Under the pieces are notes generated by a model. That model was not told where the DNA came from. It did no database searches and saw only the letters and a list, made by a program, of their open reading frames with translations. A stretch of DNA of 64,000 nt from positions 1 to 64,000 of the forward strand of contig NZ_JAPEHV010000006.1 in the NCBI RefSeq assembly GCF_028823665.1, given 5' to 3'. The position numbers were made by a program, and so were the translations under genes. Below, one piece after another: positions 9,721-18,303 of this stretch (position 1 is its first letter; each line of letters opens with the position of its first letter). The stretch comes from Microbacterium sp. C7(2022) (GTDB taxonomy: Bacteria > Actinomycetota > Actinomycetes > Actinomycetales > Microbacteriaceae).

Positions 9721-10079
9721 ATGGATCCGTTCTCCCCTCACATCCGGTGATCTCTCCGGTAGGCCCCCCACCGGGAGTCCAATACTACATATGGGTACCG
9801 ACATTCGATAGCACCACAAGGGCTAGTAGTTACATCGGTGTGATTTTCCACTGCTCTCCCCATGTTCAACACAGGTTCTCCACCGTTTCATCCACAGGAC
9901 GCGACATCGCCTGACGTGCCGAAAGTGCCTGAATTCCGCCAGTTTCCCTCGGGCCTCAGACATCCATCCACAGGTTCGCCCCTCCACGCGTCCGCAGCCA
10001 TCGGATCTGCCTGTGGAAAGCGCGCGCGGCGTGTCGCGGCGTGTCGTGTCACTGGCCCCCTCAGCGCTAACGTGTAAAG
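9721..10079. promoter_or_regulatory. nrdHIEF control region with DnaA-box-like cluster
   Basis: There is no gene in this 359-bp stretch. A minus-strand TAGTAT (9782-9787) is a plausible -10 for nrdH. Six sequences resemble the DnaA box TTATCCACA: 9844-9852 (two mismatches), 9865-9873 (three), 9876-9884 (two), 9888-9896 (TCATCCACA, one mismatch), 9964-9972 (two) and 10012-10020 on the minus strand (two). Four of them share the core (C/A)CACAG. A CATATG-centred sequence at 9778-9797 vaguely resembles an NrdR box but lacks one base of the spacing. On the other side, TAACGT at 10068-10073 lies 6 nt before the MFS start. Confidence 0.4.
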
Positions 10080-11285
10080 GTGGCGGGCTACGGCGATCTT
10101 CTCAAGACACCCGGGGTCGGGCGCATCATGGCGGCGCAGCTGACGGCGCGCTTCCCCAACGGCATGACGAGCCTCGCGATCCTGCTGCATATCGAGCAGG
10201 TGACCGATTCATACGGCGCTGCCGGACTTGTCCTCGCCGCAACATCGGTCGGCCAAGCCGTTGCTGGGCCCGTCACGAGTCGGTGGATGGGCATATGGGG
10301 AATGCGTCGAGTCCTCACCGTGACCACGATCGTGTGCGTACTGGCGATCGCGGCGATCGCACTCGTGCCGATGGTGCTGGCCGGCTACATGGCGGTGGGC
10401 CTGATCGCAGGACTCGCCACGCCCCCTGTGCAGTCGGCCGTGCGCACGATCTACCCCAAGATGGTGACCTCACGTCAACTCACCCCGCTGTTCTCCCTCG
10501 ATGCGTCCTTGCAGGAGATCATCTGGATCTTCGCGCCGGTCGTCATCACTCTCGTCGCGACGCAGGCGGGCACGGTACCGGCGCTCCTGCTCATCGTCGT
10601 GATCTTGGCGGTCGGCTGTGCGTGGTTCATCCTTTCGCCCGAGGTCGGTCGAGTGCGCATTCCGCGTAGTCGACGCCCGCTGGGCCGCGTTCTGCTGAAG
10701 CCGCCCGTCGTCCTGGCGACCATCGTCGGTTTCCTCATGATTGGCGCATGCGCGGCCGTTGAAGCGGGCGTCGTGGCCACGTTCGGCCATGACGGTCTCG
10801 AGGCGGGCCTCGTCTTGGCCGTATTCGCCGTGGGAAGCCTCGCAGGCGGCCTCGCGTTCGGCCACATCCCGATCGGGCCATGGGCGATGGCGCGCCGGCT
10901 CGGCATCCTGACTCTGGGGCTCGTCCTCACGATCGTCTCTCTCAACGTGTGGTGGCTAGGAGGAACGCTGCTCATCGCGGGAATCGGCATCGCCCCGGCC
11001 TTCGCGGTGCTCTTCGCCATGACATCGGTCAGTGTGAAGTTCAGTGAGACGGCCGAGGCCTATGGGTGGATCGGCACCGGACAGCTCATCGGCGCCGCTG
11101 CCGGATCAGCCGTCGCCGGGTTCCTGATCGACGGGGTGGGGCCGCAGGGCGCATACATCGCAGCAGCCGCGTTTTCTCTCGTCGGCCTGCTCGTCGCGAT
11201 CGTCTTCGTGCGCGGCTTCCCAGACCTGAGAGGTCGCGACGCCAGTCCGATCCCTGACACCGAACCGGTCTCGACGATCACCTGA
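10080..11285 (+). CDS. MFS transporter
   Basis: A 401-aa integral membrane protein with about twelve hydrophobic segments and a basic cytoplasmic loop near the middle (SRRPLGRVLLK, about residues 198-208), the usual organisation of a major facilitator. RWMGIWGMRRVL between segments 2 and 3 stands where the MFS motif A is expected. The substrate cannot be read from the sequence; such proteins in this group are often drug or sugar efflux pumps. The start is GTG at 10080, preceded by TAACGT at 6 nt. It is convergent with the DUF389 gene, the two overlapping by 8 bp at their 3' ends. Confidence 0.8.
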   Translation: MAGYGDLLKTPGVGRIMAAQLTARFPNGMTSLAILLHIEQVTDSYGAAGLVLAATSVGQAVAGPVTSRWMGIWGMRRVLTVTTIVCVLAIAAIALVPMVLAGYMAVGLIAGLATPPVQSAVRTIYPKMVTSRQLTPLFSLDASLQEIIWIFAPVVITLVATQAGTVPALLLIVVILAVGCAWFILSPEVGRVRIPRSRRPLGRVLLKPPVVLATIVGFLMIGACAAVEAGVVATFGHDGLEAGLVLAVFAVGSLAGGLAFGHIPIGPWAMARRLGILTLGLVLTIVSLNVWWLGGTLLIAGIGIAPAFAVLFAMTSVSVKFSETAEAYGWIGTGQLIGAAAGSAVAGFLIDGVGPQGAYIAAAAFSLVGLLVAIVFVRGFPDLRGRDASPIPDTEPVSTIT

Positions 11286-12279
11286 TCACGGGATACGACA
11301 CGGCCGGAGCGACCTCGATCGTCACGTTGACGTACGCGGGAACTTCGTCGTCCAGCGCGGTGCGCAGCGAGTCGATCGACGGGATGTCGCCGTCGCTCGT
11401 CGTGACTTCGACAGTCGCGGTCACTCCACTCCACGTCACCCCGATCACCTGGGCGTCGGGCTCATCCACGAGCCACTCCCCCGTGACGTCGCGGATCACA
11501 TTCGTCCAGTGCGCCAGCGCCACAGTCACAGACGTGTTGATTGCCAGCGGGATCGTGATCACCAATGTCAGCACCGCCACGACCGTGTATGCACGTCGGC
11601 GGTTGGCCGTGCGCGACGAGCCGATCTCTTTGGCGTAGCCGGCGATGGTGAACACCACGCTTCCGGCGATCACCAGCGACACGACGTTGGATGCGAAGAG
11701 AAGAAACGCGCCGAACGCGTCGTCCCACGCGCCCTGACCGGCGCACACACCGACGACCCCGAGGGGTGGCACGAGCGAAATCGAGATCGCGACACCCGGA
11801 AGCACCGCGCTCAAGTCACGACGGCACATCGCGAATGCACCCGCGGTGCCGGTCGCGAGGGCGGCGAGAAGGTCGAGCAGTTGCGGCGAAGTACGCCCGA
11901 CGATCTGCGAGTTGGTGTCGAGTTCAGCCGGGTCGGAGATATATGCCGAGAGCAGCATCCCGATCAGCACGACGATCACCACGCTACCCATGACCCACAG
12001 GAACGATCGCCCCACTAGACCTCGCCTCCCTGTCACGAGGCCTACAGCGATGCCGAGAATCGGGGTGCCGAGGGGCGCGATGATCATGGCGCCGATGACG
12101 GTGGCTGTCGAATCCCCCAGCACCCCCGCACCGGCGATCACCGCCGACAGGACGAGCATGATGAGGAATCCCGTCCGCTTGCCGAGGGCATCGCCGCGTC
12201 CAAGATCAACCGCGTCACGGAGTGCGTCGGCAGGCTGGCGCTGAGACGGCGGGATCAGCGTACGGGCGATGACGTTCAT
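11278..12279 (-). CDS. DUF389 integral membrane protein
   Basis: A 333-aa protein matching the DUF389 (TIGR00341-like) family: several hydrophobic segments beginning FLIMLVLSAVIAGAGVLGDSTA, the conserved VIGAMIIAPLGTPILGIA, and a soluble C-terminal region of about 90 residues. Function is unknown. The frame is open 90 codons upstream, but that part is arginine-rich and antisense to the neighbouring dehydrogenase gene. I use ATG at 12279, where the family N-terminus (MNVIARTLIPPSQR) begins. It is divergent from the acyl-CoA dehydrogenase gene by 77 bp. Confidence 0.85.
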   Translation of the reverse strand: MNVIARTLIPPSQRQPADALRDAVDLGRGDALGKRTGFLIMLVLSAVIAGAGVLGDSTATVIGAMIIAPLGTPILGIAVGLVTGRRGLVGRSFLWVMGSVVIVVLIGMLLSAYISDPAELDTNSQIVGRTSPQLLDLLAALATGTAGAFAMCRRDLSAVLPGVAISISLVPPLGVVGVCAGQGAWDDAFGAFLLFASNVVSLVIAGSVVFTIAGYAKEIGSSRTANRRRAYTVVAVLTLVITIPLAINTSVTVALAHWTNVIRDVTGEWLVDEPDAQVIGVTWSGVTATVEVTTSDGDIPSIDSLRTALDDEVPAYVNVTIEVAPAVSYPVIR

Positions 12280-12356
12280 AGCCACATTCTGCAGCGCACA
12301 CACCGCGGTTCCCGCGTATTCGCGCGAAGGCTCACCGGCAGGGTCACAATGGCTGT

Positions 12357-13535
12357 GTGACCGCTCGATTCGACCCCACCGAATACCTCTCAGACGAACT
12401 TCTCGCACGCATCCACGCGCGGGCTGCCGTCCACGACCGCGACAACACCTTCCCCGATGCCGATCTGGACGAGCTCCGCGACGCGGGCTACCTGTCGATC
12501 CTCGTCCCGCAAGAGATGGGAGGCGCCGGCTTGGGGTTGGCGGAAGCATCCGTTCTGCAGCAGCGGCTCGCGGGCGCAGCCCCCGCGACGGCCCTTGCCA
12601 TCAACATGCACCTGGTGTGGACGGGCGTGGCGAAAGTCCTCGCAGATCGCGGTATCGATGACCTGCGCTTCGTGCAGGCTGGGGCCGCCGCCGGCGACGT
12701 ATTCGCATTCGGCATCAGCGAGGCGGGCAACGACCTCGTCTTGTTCGGCAGTGACACGGATGCCACACCCCACCCCGATGGCTCGTACACGTTCCACGGC
12801 ACGAAGATCTTCACCTCCCTCGCGCCGGTATGGACGTACCTGGGGCTACACGGACTGGACACGACATCGCCGGACGCCCCGCGCATGGTGTACGCCTTCG
12901 TGCCCCGCACCGAGGTCGCCGACGGCCGGATCGTCATCGCCGACGACTGGGACACGCTGGGGATGCGCGGCACGCAATCGCGCACGACGCGACTACAGGG
13001 TGCCATCGCGCCGGCCGACCGTGTCGTCCGCCGCATCGAACCGGGGGCAAACCCGGACCCCATTGTGTTCGGCATCTTCAGCGTCTTCGAGATTCTGCTC
13101 GCATCGGTGTACACCGGAATCGCGCGGCGCGCGCTGGACGTTGCCGTGACGACCGCGCACTCCCGCCGATCCAAGAAGAGCGGAAAGACCTACAGCCAGG
13201 ATCCCGATATCCGGTGGCGCATCGCCGACATGGCGCTCCGCTACGACGCCCTGCCACCGCAGATCGACGCGCTGTGTCGCGACCTCGATAGTGGCGTCGA
13301 TCGCGGCGCCCAGTGGTTCGCAGCGCTTTCGGGCGTCAAGCACCGCGCCGTGACGGCAGCCAAAGCGATCGTCGACGATGCCGTGCTGGTCGCGGGTGGC
13401 TCGTCGTACTTCGCCGGAGCGGAACTCGGCCGCCTCTACCGCGATGTGTTGGCGGGGATGTTCCACCCATCGGATCCAGAATCCGCGCATTCGACGGTAG
13501 CGGCGGCGTGGTTAGGCCCCATCGAGCCCGCCTGA
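12357..13535 (+). CDS. Acyl-CoA dehydrogenase family protein
   Basis: A 392-aa FAD flavoprotein of the acyl-CoA dehydrogenase superfamily. The N-terminal helical domain includes LRDAGYLSILVPQEMGGAGLG (about 42-62), the middle beta domain contains FAFGISEAGND and the TFHGTKIFTS stretch typical of substrate/FAD contacts, and the C-terminal helical bundle follows. The physiological substrate is unknown; oxidation of branched or aromatic acyl-CoA, or an FMNH2-independent desulfurisation-like oxidation, are all possible for this branch. It begins with GTG at 12357 and is followed by a convergent small gene; no pathway neighbours are seen. Confidence 0.85.
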   Translation: MTARFDPTEYLSDELLARIHARAAVHDRDNTFPDADLDELRDAGYLSILVPQEMGGAGLGLAEASVLQQRLAGAAPATALAINMHLVWTGVAKVLADRGIDDLRFVQAGAAAGDVFAFGISEAGNDLVLFGSDTDATPHPDGSYTFHGTKIFTSLAPVWTYLGLHGLDTTSPDAPRMVYAFVPRTEVADGRIVIADDWDTLGMRGTQSRTTRLQGAIAPADRVVRRIEPGANPDPIVFGIFSVFEILLASVYTGIARRALDVAVTTAHSRRSKKSGKTYSQDPDIRWRIADMALRYDALPPQIDALCRDLDSGVDRGAQWFAALSGVKHRAVTAAKAIVDDAVLVAGGSSYFAGAELGRLYRDVLAGMFHPSDPESAHSTVAAAWLGPIEPA

Positions 13536-13551
13536 CGGCATCCCCCTCGAA

Positions 13552-13851
13552 TCAGCGCGCGAGCGCGTCCCAGTCGACGTCGATGTTCTCGGGTGCCGAC
13601 ACCGAGACCCGAGCGGGCAGAACCGCGCCGACAGTTGGCCAGTACTTGCGTGAGGTGACCACGGCCGTGTGAACGGTGGTGTCTGGCACCCCGGGTGCCC
13701 GCGCGATCACTTCGAGCGCGCATTCCTGATAGCGCGAGCGACCGGTCGGAGCGGAAGCGGCGACGATCGTGATGTGACCGGAGACGGCGTCGGCCATCGG
13801 ATCGGCAAGGAGCTTTTCGAGCTGATGGGTGATGTCGTCGATCTCGCTCAT
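13552..13851 (-). CDS. Hypothetical protein, 99 aa
   Basis: I do not recognise this gene. It encodes 99 residues, soluble, with an acidic N-terminal helix (SEIDDITHQLEKLLADPMADA) followed by alternating strands (HITIVAAS, ECALEVIA, TTVHTAVVTSRKYWP) that could form a small beta-sheet. It is likely real: it starts with ATG right after a TAGGCT element at 6 nt, is flanked by genes on both sides with short gaps, and its codon use looks like that of its neighbours. It is convergent with the dehydrogenase gene (16-bp gap) and divergent from DUF445. Confidence 0.65.
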   Translation of the reverse strand: MSEIDDITHQLEKLLADPMADAVSGHITIVAASAPTGRSRYQECALEVIARAPGVPDTTVHTAVVTSRKYWPTVGAVLPARVSVSAPENIDVDWDALAR

Positions 13852-13857
13852 TCCGCG

Positions 13858-13863
13858 AGCCTA
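13858..13863 (-). promoter_or_regulatory. Putative -10 for the 99-aa gene (leaderless)
   Basis: TAGGCT on the minus strand ends 6 nt before the ATG at 13851, with no ribosome-binding site between. It supports both the start and a leaderless mRNA. Confidence 0.45.
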
Positions 13864-13925
13864 ACCCGCACCCCGACCGTTCGACACGCGTCCGCGACGG
13901 ACGAGGACCGTGCGAGGATGGCGCC

Positions 13926-15197
13926 ATGGCACGCACACCCACCGCGCTGCTCAGCCCCGCAGACCAAGAACGTCGGCGGGCGCTGCGCGTGATGAAGGCC
14001 GTCGCACTCGGAGCGCTGCTGTTCATGGCCGTGGTGTTCGTGTTCTCGTTCATCTGGTCACAGGAGGTGCCCGCACTCGCCTACGTGCGGGCAGCTGCCG
14101 AAGGCGGCATGGTGGGCGCGCTCGCCGACTGGTTCGCCGTGACGGCTCTCTTCCGGCATCCGCTCGGCATCCCCATCCCCCACACGGCGATCATCCCCAA
14201 ACGCAAGGATGAAATCGGCCGCACCCTCGGGCAGTTCGTCGAAACGGAGTTCCTGCGCGAAGCGGTCGTGCGCGAAAAGCTCGAATCCGCCGCGGTTGCC
14301 GCGCGACTGGGTGAATGGCTGGCCGAGCCCGCGCACGCGGAGCGCGTCACCGCCGAGGGCTCGGTGATGGCATCCGGAATCCTGCGCGCGCTCAGTGACG
14401 ACGACGTCCAGCAGTTGATCGAGCACATGGCGCGCGAGCATCTCATCGCCCCCGAGTGGGCACCGCCGCTGGGCGAATGGCTTGAACGGATCGTCGCCTC
14501 CGATGCGCACCACGGCGCGGTCGACATGGCGGTCGACAACATCGCCACGTGGCTGGCGACCCACCAAGAGGTGTTCGTCGGACTCTTTTCGCGACGGCTT
14601 CCGGGCTGGGTGCCTTCGATCGCGCATCGCCTTATCGATGACACCGCATACAAGGAAGCAGTCGCCTTCGTTACGGCGATGCAAAACGACCCGCATCACC
14701 CCGCACGAATCGCCATCGACGGCTATTTGAGCAGACTCGCCGGCCACCTGCAGTCAGATCCGGCAACGATCGGCCGGTTCGAGGATGCCAAGTCGGCAGT
14801 GTTCGACAGCCCGCGCACGCGAGAGCTCGCGGCGCGCGCATGGGACGCCGCGAAGAGCGGGCTCCTCACCGCGCTCGACGACCCCGAAAGTGCTCTGCGC
14901 CGGCGTGCAGTCGCCGCCCTGACCGACCTCGGCGACCGCCTGCAGACCGACACCGCATTGCAGCAGCGCCTCGACGCGTGGGTGAGTGACGGCGCGGCGT
15001 TCCTCGTCGAGCGGTACCGCCACGACATCGCGTCGATCATCACCGACACGGTCGCCCGTTGGGATGCCGATGAGACCACCGAGAAAATCGAGCTGATGGT
15101 CGGGCGCGATCTGCAGTACATCCGACTCAACGGCACCATCGTGGGCGCACTGGCGGGATTGGTAATCTTCGCCGTTGCACACGCCGTGTGGGGATGA
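13926..15197 (+). CDS. DUF445 (YjiN-like) membrane protein
   Basis: A 423-aa protein of the DUF445 family. It has an N-terminal membrane segment (about 24-46), the family motif AAAEGGMVGALADWFAVTALFRHPLGIPIPHTAIIPKRKDEIG split over residues 57-100 (visible as EGGMVGALADWFAV and PIPHTAIIP), a long helical middle, and a C-terminal membrane anchor (about 400-421) after the VGRDLQYIRLNGT motif. Function is unknown; the family is widely conserved and sometimes linked to the cell envelope. The start is ATG at 13926 and it is probably a single-gene unit. Confidence 0.88.
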   Translation: MARTPTALLSPADQERRRALRVMKAVALGALLFMAVVFVFSFIWSQEVPALAYVRAAAEGGMVGALADWFAVTALFRHPLGIPIPHTAIIPKRKDEIGRTLGQFVETEFLREAVVREKLESAAVAARLGEWLAEPAHAERVTAEGSVMASGILRALSDDDVQQLIEHMAREHLIAPEWAPPLGEWLERIVASDAHHGAVDMAVDNIATWLATHQEVFVGLFSRRLPGWVPSIAHRLIDDTAYKEAVAFVTAMQNDPHHPARIAIDGYLSRLAGHLQSDPATIGRFEDAKSAVFDSPRTRELAARAWDAAKSGLLTALDDPESALRRRAVAALTDLGDRLQTDTALQQRLDAWVSDGAAFLVERYRHDIASIITDTVARWDADETTEKIELMVGRDLQYIRLNGTIVGALAGLVIFAVAHAVWG

Positions 15198-15254
15198 TTC
15201 GCACCAAGAAACTTCGCACCAAAGAACACCGTGCACATAGCACCCCGACGCGGG

Positions 15255-15260
15255 TAGCCT
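15255..15260 (+). promoter_or_regulatory. Putative -10 for the GGCT-hutG-sixA unit (leaderless)
   Basis: TAGCCT ends 6 nt before the GTG start at 15267. There is no ribosome-binding site in between, so the mRNA is predicted to be leaderless. Confidence 0.45.
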
Positions 15261-15266
15261 GGGCGC

Positions 15267-15635
15267 GTGGCCGCCGACCAGCTCCTCTTCAGCTACGGGA
15301 CGCTCCAACATCCCGAAGTTCAGCTCGACACGCTCGGGCGGCTCGTGCACGCCGAACCCGATTTCCTCCCCGGGTATACCGTCGACTACGCCGAAATCGA
15401 AGACCACCGAGTTGTGGATCTTTCCGGGCTCTCCACTCATCCGGTCGTGCGCGCGACCGGGAACCCGCTCGACAAGGTCGCGGGGATGGCGCTATGGATC
15501 ACCGAAGACGAGCTCGATGCCTGTGACGAGTATGAGGTCTCGCTGTATCACCGCGTCTGGGCGCGACTGTCGAGTGGTCGTTCGGCGTGGGTATACGTCG
15601 CGGTGACGCACGCCGACCGAAACGGTGGCGACTGA
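15267..15635 (+). CDS. Gamma-glutamylcyclotransferase-like (AIG2 family) protein
   Basis: A 122-aa protein with the GGCT fold. The substrate-binding YGTLQHP motif is at about 10-16, and the acidic catalytic region WITEDELDACDEYE (about 72-85) contains the expected conserved glutamate. Family members cyclise gamma-glutamyl amines or dipeptides to 5-oxoproline; some are plain hydrolases. It overlaps the formimidoylglutamase-like gene by 11 nt, so it probably shares its mRNA. A link to glutamyl metabolites arising from histidine breakdown is tempting but unproven. Confidence 0.75.
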   Translation: MAADQLLFSYGTLQHPEVQLDTLGRLVHAEPDFLPGYTVDYAEIEDHRVVDLSGLSTHPVVRATGNPLDKVAGMALWITEDELDACDEYEVSLYHRVWARLSSGRSAWVYVAVTHADRNGGD

Positions 15636-16533
15636 CATCGACGCGACCGCTCTCCCCCATGACCCGCTCTGGCCGCGCGCCGGTGGATGGCCGTCCGTCA
15701 CACCGGGGGCGCAGTATGACGCCGTGCTCGTCGGAGTGCCCACGTGGCGCACCTCGCTTTCTCCCACCCAGGCCCACGCCACACCGGCCGCGGTGCGCGC
15801 GGCGCTGGATCGCTACAGTCCGGCACTCGTCAGCCCCGGGCCACACGATCTGACACACGCGCGGGCGTTCGCCGACGCCGGAGACATCGTCGATCCCGAT
15901 GGCGACGAAGGCGAAGCACGCGTGCGCTCCCGTTGCGCAGACCTTGCCCAGCGCAGCGGACTCGTGATCGCTGTCGGCGGCGACAACTCGCTCACCTGTC
16001 CGGTGGCACTGGGCGTCGATGCTGCTGGTCTCATCACGCTCGACGCGCACTACGACCTGCGTGACGGTGTGAGCAACGGTTCGCCGGTGCGCCGCCTGAT
16101 CGAGGCCGGCATGGACCCGCGCCGGATCGCGCAGATCGGCATCTCGGACTTCGCGAACTCCGCCGCCTACGCACGTCGCGCGCAGGAACTCGGGATCACC
16201 GTGATCACCGTCGATGATGTGCGAGATCGCGGCATTGCTGCGGCGGTGAACACGGCGCTGGCGGTCGCCGGCGCGGGCAGAGGCGGCATCCATCTCGATA
16301 TCGATGTTGACGTCTGCGATCGTTCTGTCGCGCCCGGATGCCCCGCCTCCGTTCCCGGTGGGCTCGCTGCGTGGGAATTGCGGAAGCTCGTCCGACTCAT
16401 CGGCTCACACACGTCGGTGCGCAGTGCCGACATCGTTGAAGTGGATGCCACGGCCGACGCCGCCGACGGCCGCACCGTTCGACTGGCGGCGCTGTGCATC
16501 CTGGAACTTCTCGCCGGAAAGGCCCTCACATGA
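15625..16533 (+). CDS. hutG: Arginase/agmatinase-superfamily enzyme, probable formimidoylglutamase
   Basis: A 302-aa ureohydrolase-fold protein. Metal-binding motifs are D140-A-H142-Y-D144, then D227-V-D229-V-C-D232, and a late VEVDATAD near residue 268. In the first metal motif the usual GGDHS histidine is replaced: the sequence is GGDNS with N121. Its place next to hutI, hutU and hutH makes hydrolysis of formimidoyl-glutamate to glutamate and formamide, the last step of histidine catabolism, the best assignment. GTG at 15625 overlaps the preceding gene by 11 nt; the stop overlaps the next start (ATGA). Agmatinase or another guanidino hydrolase is the alternative. Confidence 0.75.
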   Translation: MATDIDATALPHDPLWPRAGGWPSVTPGAQYDAVLVGVPTWRTSLSPTQAHATPAAVRAALDRYSPALVSPGPHDLTHARAFADAGDIVDPDGDEGEARVRSRCADLAQRSGLVIAVGGDNSLTCPVALGVDAAGLITLDAHYDLRDGVSNGSPVRRLIEAGMDPRRIAQIGISDFANSAAYARRAQELGITVITVDDVRDRGIAAAVNTALAVAGAGRGGIHLDIDVDVCDRSVAPGCPASVPGGLAAWELRKLVRLIGSHTSVRSADIVEVDATADAADGRTVRLAALCILELLAGKALT

Positions 16534-17000
16534 TCCGACTCGCGCTCGTTCGCCATGCCAAATCCGACTGGGGCGACCCGGCCCTCCCCGACCACGACCG
16601 GCCCCTCAACGCCCGCGGACTCAGCGATGCGCCGCGCATGGCCGAACAGTTCGCCGCGAGCGGGTTCACCCCCGAGGCGATCCTGTCGAGCACCGCGCTG
16701 CGCGCGCGCACGACAGCTGAGTTCTTCTCCACCGCACTCGGCACGCCGGTCCGGCTGCAGCGACGTTTGTACGGAGCATCCGCTTCAGATCTCCTGCGCT
16801 CAGCCACCGAAAGCGACTGCCGAGCCGTGATGGTCGTCGCCCACGACCCCGGCATGACAGCGCTCGCCGCCGCGCTCTCCCGCGATCGCATCGAGCACAT
16901 GCCGACCTGCGCGGTCGCGACGTTCACGTGGGACACCGATGACTGGGCTGTGGTGGATGCTGTAGACCCGGCGGACTGGTCGCATCACACCCCGCGCTGA
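16530..17000 (+). CDS. SixA-like histidine phosphatase
   Basis: A 156-aa protein of the histidine phosphatase superfamily. The catalytic RHAKSDW motif is at residues 8-14 (RH at 8-9). A downstream RARTTAEFF segment supplies the second arginine, and VVAHDPGM carries the second catalytic histidine. SixA proteins remove phosphate from phosphohistidine in signalling or PTS proteins, but many homologues act on other substrates. The frame extends 12 codons upstream, but ATG at 16530 overlaps the hutG stop as ATGA and gives the typical N-terminus. It is convergent with hutI, 16 bp apart. Confidence 0.82.
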   Translation: MIRLALVRHAKSDWGDPALPDHDRPLNARGLSDAPRMAEQFAASGFTPEAILSSTALRARTTAEFFSTALGTPVRLQRRLYGASASDLLRSATESDCRAVMVVAHDPGMTALAAALSRDRIEHMPTCAVATFTWDTDDWAVVDAVDPADWSHHTPR

Positions 17001-17016
17001 CGCGACGTGTCGCGTA

Positions 17017-18303
17017 TCAGTGCGTTCGACACGGCGCGCTTCCCCACGCACGCTCACTCGGCGTGACGATCTCGCCGCCGCGCCACACCCGTGAGACCAG
17101 CGGAACACCGGGCCGATAGGCAAGGTGTACGCGGGAGGGCGCGTCGAGCATCACCAGGTCGGCGCGCGCTCCCACCGCGAGGTGCCCGACGTCTCGGCGA
17201 CGCAGCGCCCGCGCTCCGCCCGCCGTTGCCGCCCACACCGCTTCTGCGGGGGTCATCCCCATCTCTCGAACCGCCAACGCGATCATGAGTGCCATCGAAC
17301 TGGTGAAACTCGAACCCGGATTGCAGTCGCTGGCGAGGGCGAGTGTGACCCCCGCGTCGATCAGCCGCCGAGCCGACGGATACGGCTGACGGGTCGAGAA
17401 CTCGACGCCCGGCAGCAGGGTGGCCACGGTCTCGCTCGCGGCGAGGGCTGCGACATCCTCGTCCGTCAGGTACGTGCAGTGATCGACGGATGCCGCGGCG
17501 TACTCGACCGCGAGGCGGACTCCGTCGCCGTAGCCGAGTTGATTTCCGTGCACGCGCGGCAGCAAACCGGCGGCAACGCCTGCTCGAAGAATCTCCCTGG
17601 ACTCGTTCGCCGTGAACGCTCCGTCCTCGCAGAACACGTCGATCCATCGAGAATGCGGGGCACACGCACGCAACATGTCGCCGACGACGAGCGCCACGTA
17701 CTCATCCCGCCGTTCGGCATACTCCGCGGGGACGACGTGCGCGCCGAGAAAGGTCACTTCGGGCGTGACCTCCGCGGCCAGGCGTGCCATGCGTGCCTCG
17801 TCGTCCACGGTCAGTCCATAGCCGGTCTTGATTTCGAATGTCGTGGTGCCCTGAGCCTGAAGCTCCGCGACGAGCGCGGCCAATCGCGCTCGCAGCTCGG
17901 CGTCGCTGGCCTCGCGAGTGGCGGCAACGGTTCGGCGAATGCCGCCCGCTGCGTACGCCGTGCCGCTCATCCGAGCCTCGAACTCGTCGGAGCGGTCCCC
18001 CGCGAAGATCAGATGCGTATGGCTGTCGACGAACCCGGGAATGACGGCGCGCCCCCCGGCATCCACCACCTCGACGCCCGGAGGAACACGCTTCGTCGAG
18101 ACACGGTCGTCGCCCCGAAACACACTGTCCGCCGCCGTGTCCCATCGCGCAAGCCGTGTCTCAGCGTCGGCCGCGGCACCCACCCACGCGATTCGGCCAT
18201 CTTCGATGAGCACGGCGGCATCGTGCCGCGTGCCGCACTGATCCCCGGCGACCGCTACGTTCGTGGTCAGTTCAGAGATGTGCGTGATCAGCGTCGAGGT
18301 CAT
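17017..18303 (-). CDS. hutI: Imidazolonepropionase HutI
   Basis: A 428-aa amidohydrolase that converts imidazolone-propionate to formimidoyl-glutamate. Metal and substrate residues are visible: [12 protein letters not shown] (about 92-103, HxH pair), [14 protein letters not shown] with the third histidine, HGNQLGYGD, and SDCNPGS with the late aspartate. It is the third gene of hutH-hutU-hutI: its ATG overlaps the hutU stop by 4 nt (ATGA), so the two are coupled. The length is close to the family norm of about 400-420 aa. Confidence 0.95.
   Translation of the reverse strand: MTSTLITHISELTTNVAVAGDQCGTRHDAAVLIEDGRIAWVGAAADAETRLARWDTAADSVFRGDDRVSTKRVPPGVEVVDAGGRAVIPGFVDSHTHLIFAGDRSDEFEARMSGTAYAAGGIRRTVAATREASDAELRARLAALVAELQAQGTTTFEIKTGYGLTVDDEARMARLAAEVTPEVTFLGAHVVPAEYAERRDEYVALVVGDMLRACAPHSRWIDVFCEDGAFTANESREILRAGVAAGLLPRVHGNQLGYGDGVRLAVEYAAASVDHCTYLTDEDVAALAASETVATLLPGVEFSTRQPYPSARRLIDAGVTLALASDCNPGSSFTSSMALMIALAVREMGMTPAEAVWAATAGGARALRRRDVGHLAVGARADLVMLDAPSRVHLAYRPGVPLVSRVWRGGEIVTPSERAWGSAPCRTH

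Noticed and set aside
9778..9797. NrdR box upstream of nrdH
   Set aside because: The ACCC-ATATGT-AGTAT pattern is one base short of the consensus spacing, and no second box of similar quality lies about 31 bp away.
17000..17015. ACGCGAC-GT-GTCGCGT inverted repeat between sixA and hutI as terminator
   Set aside because: The stem is short with almost no loop and no T-run; a chance palindrome in GC-rich DNA is as likely.
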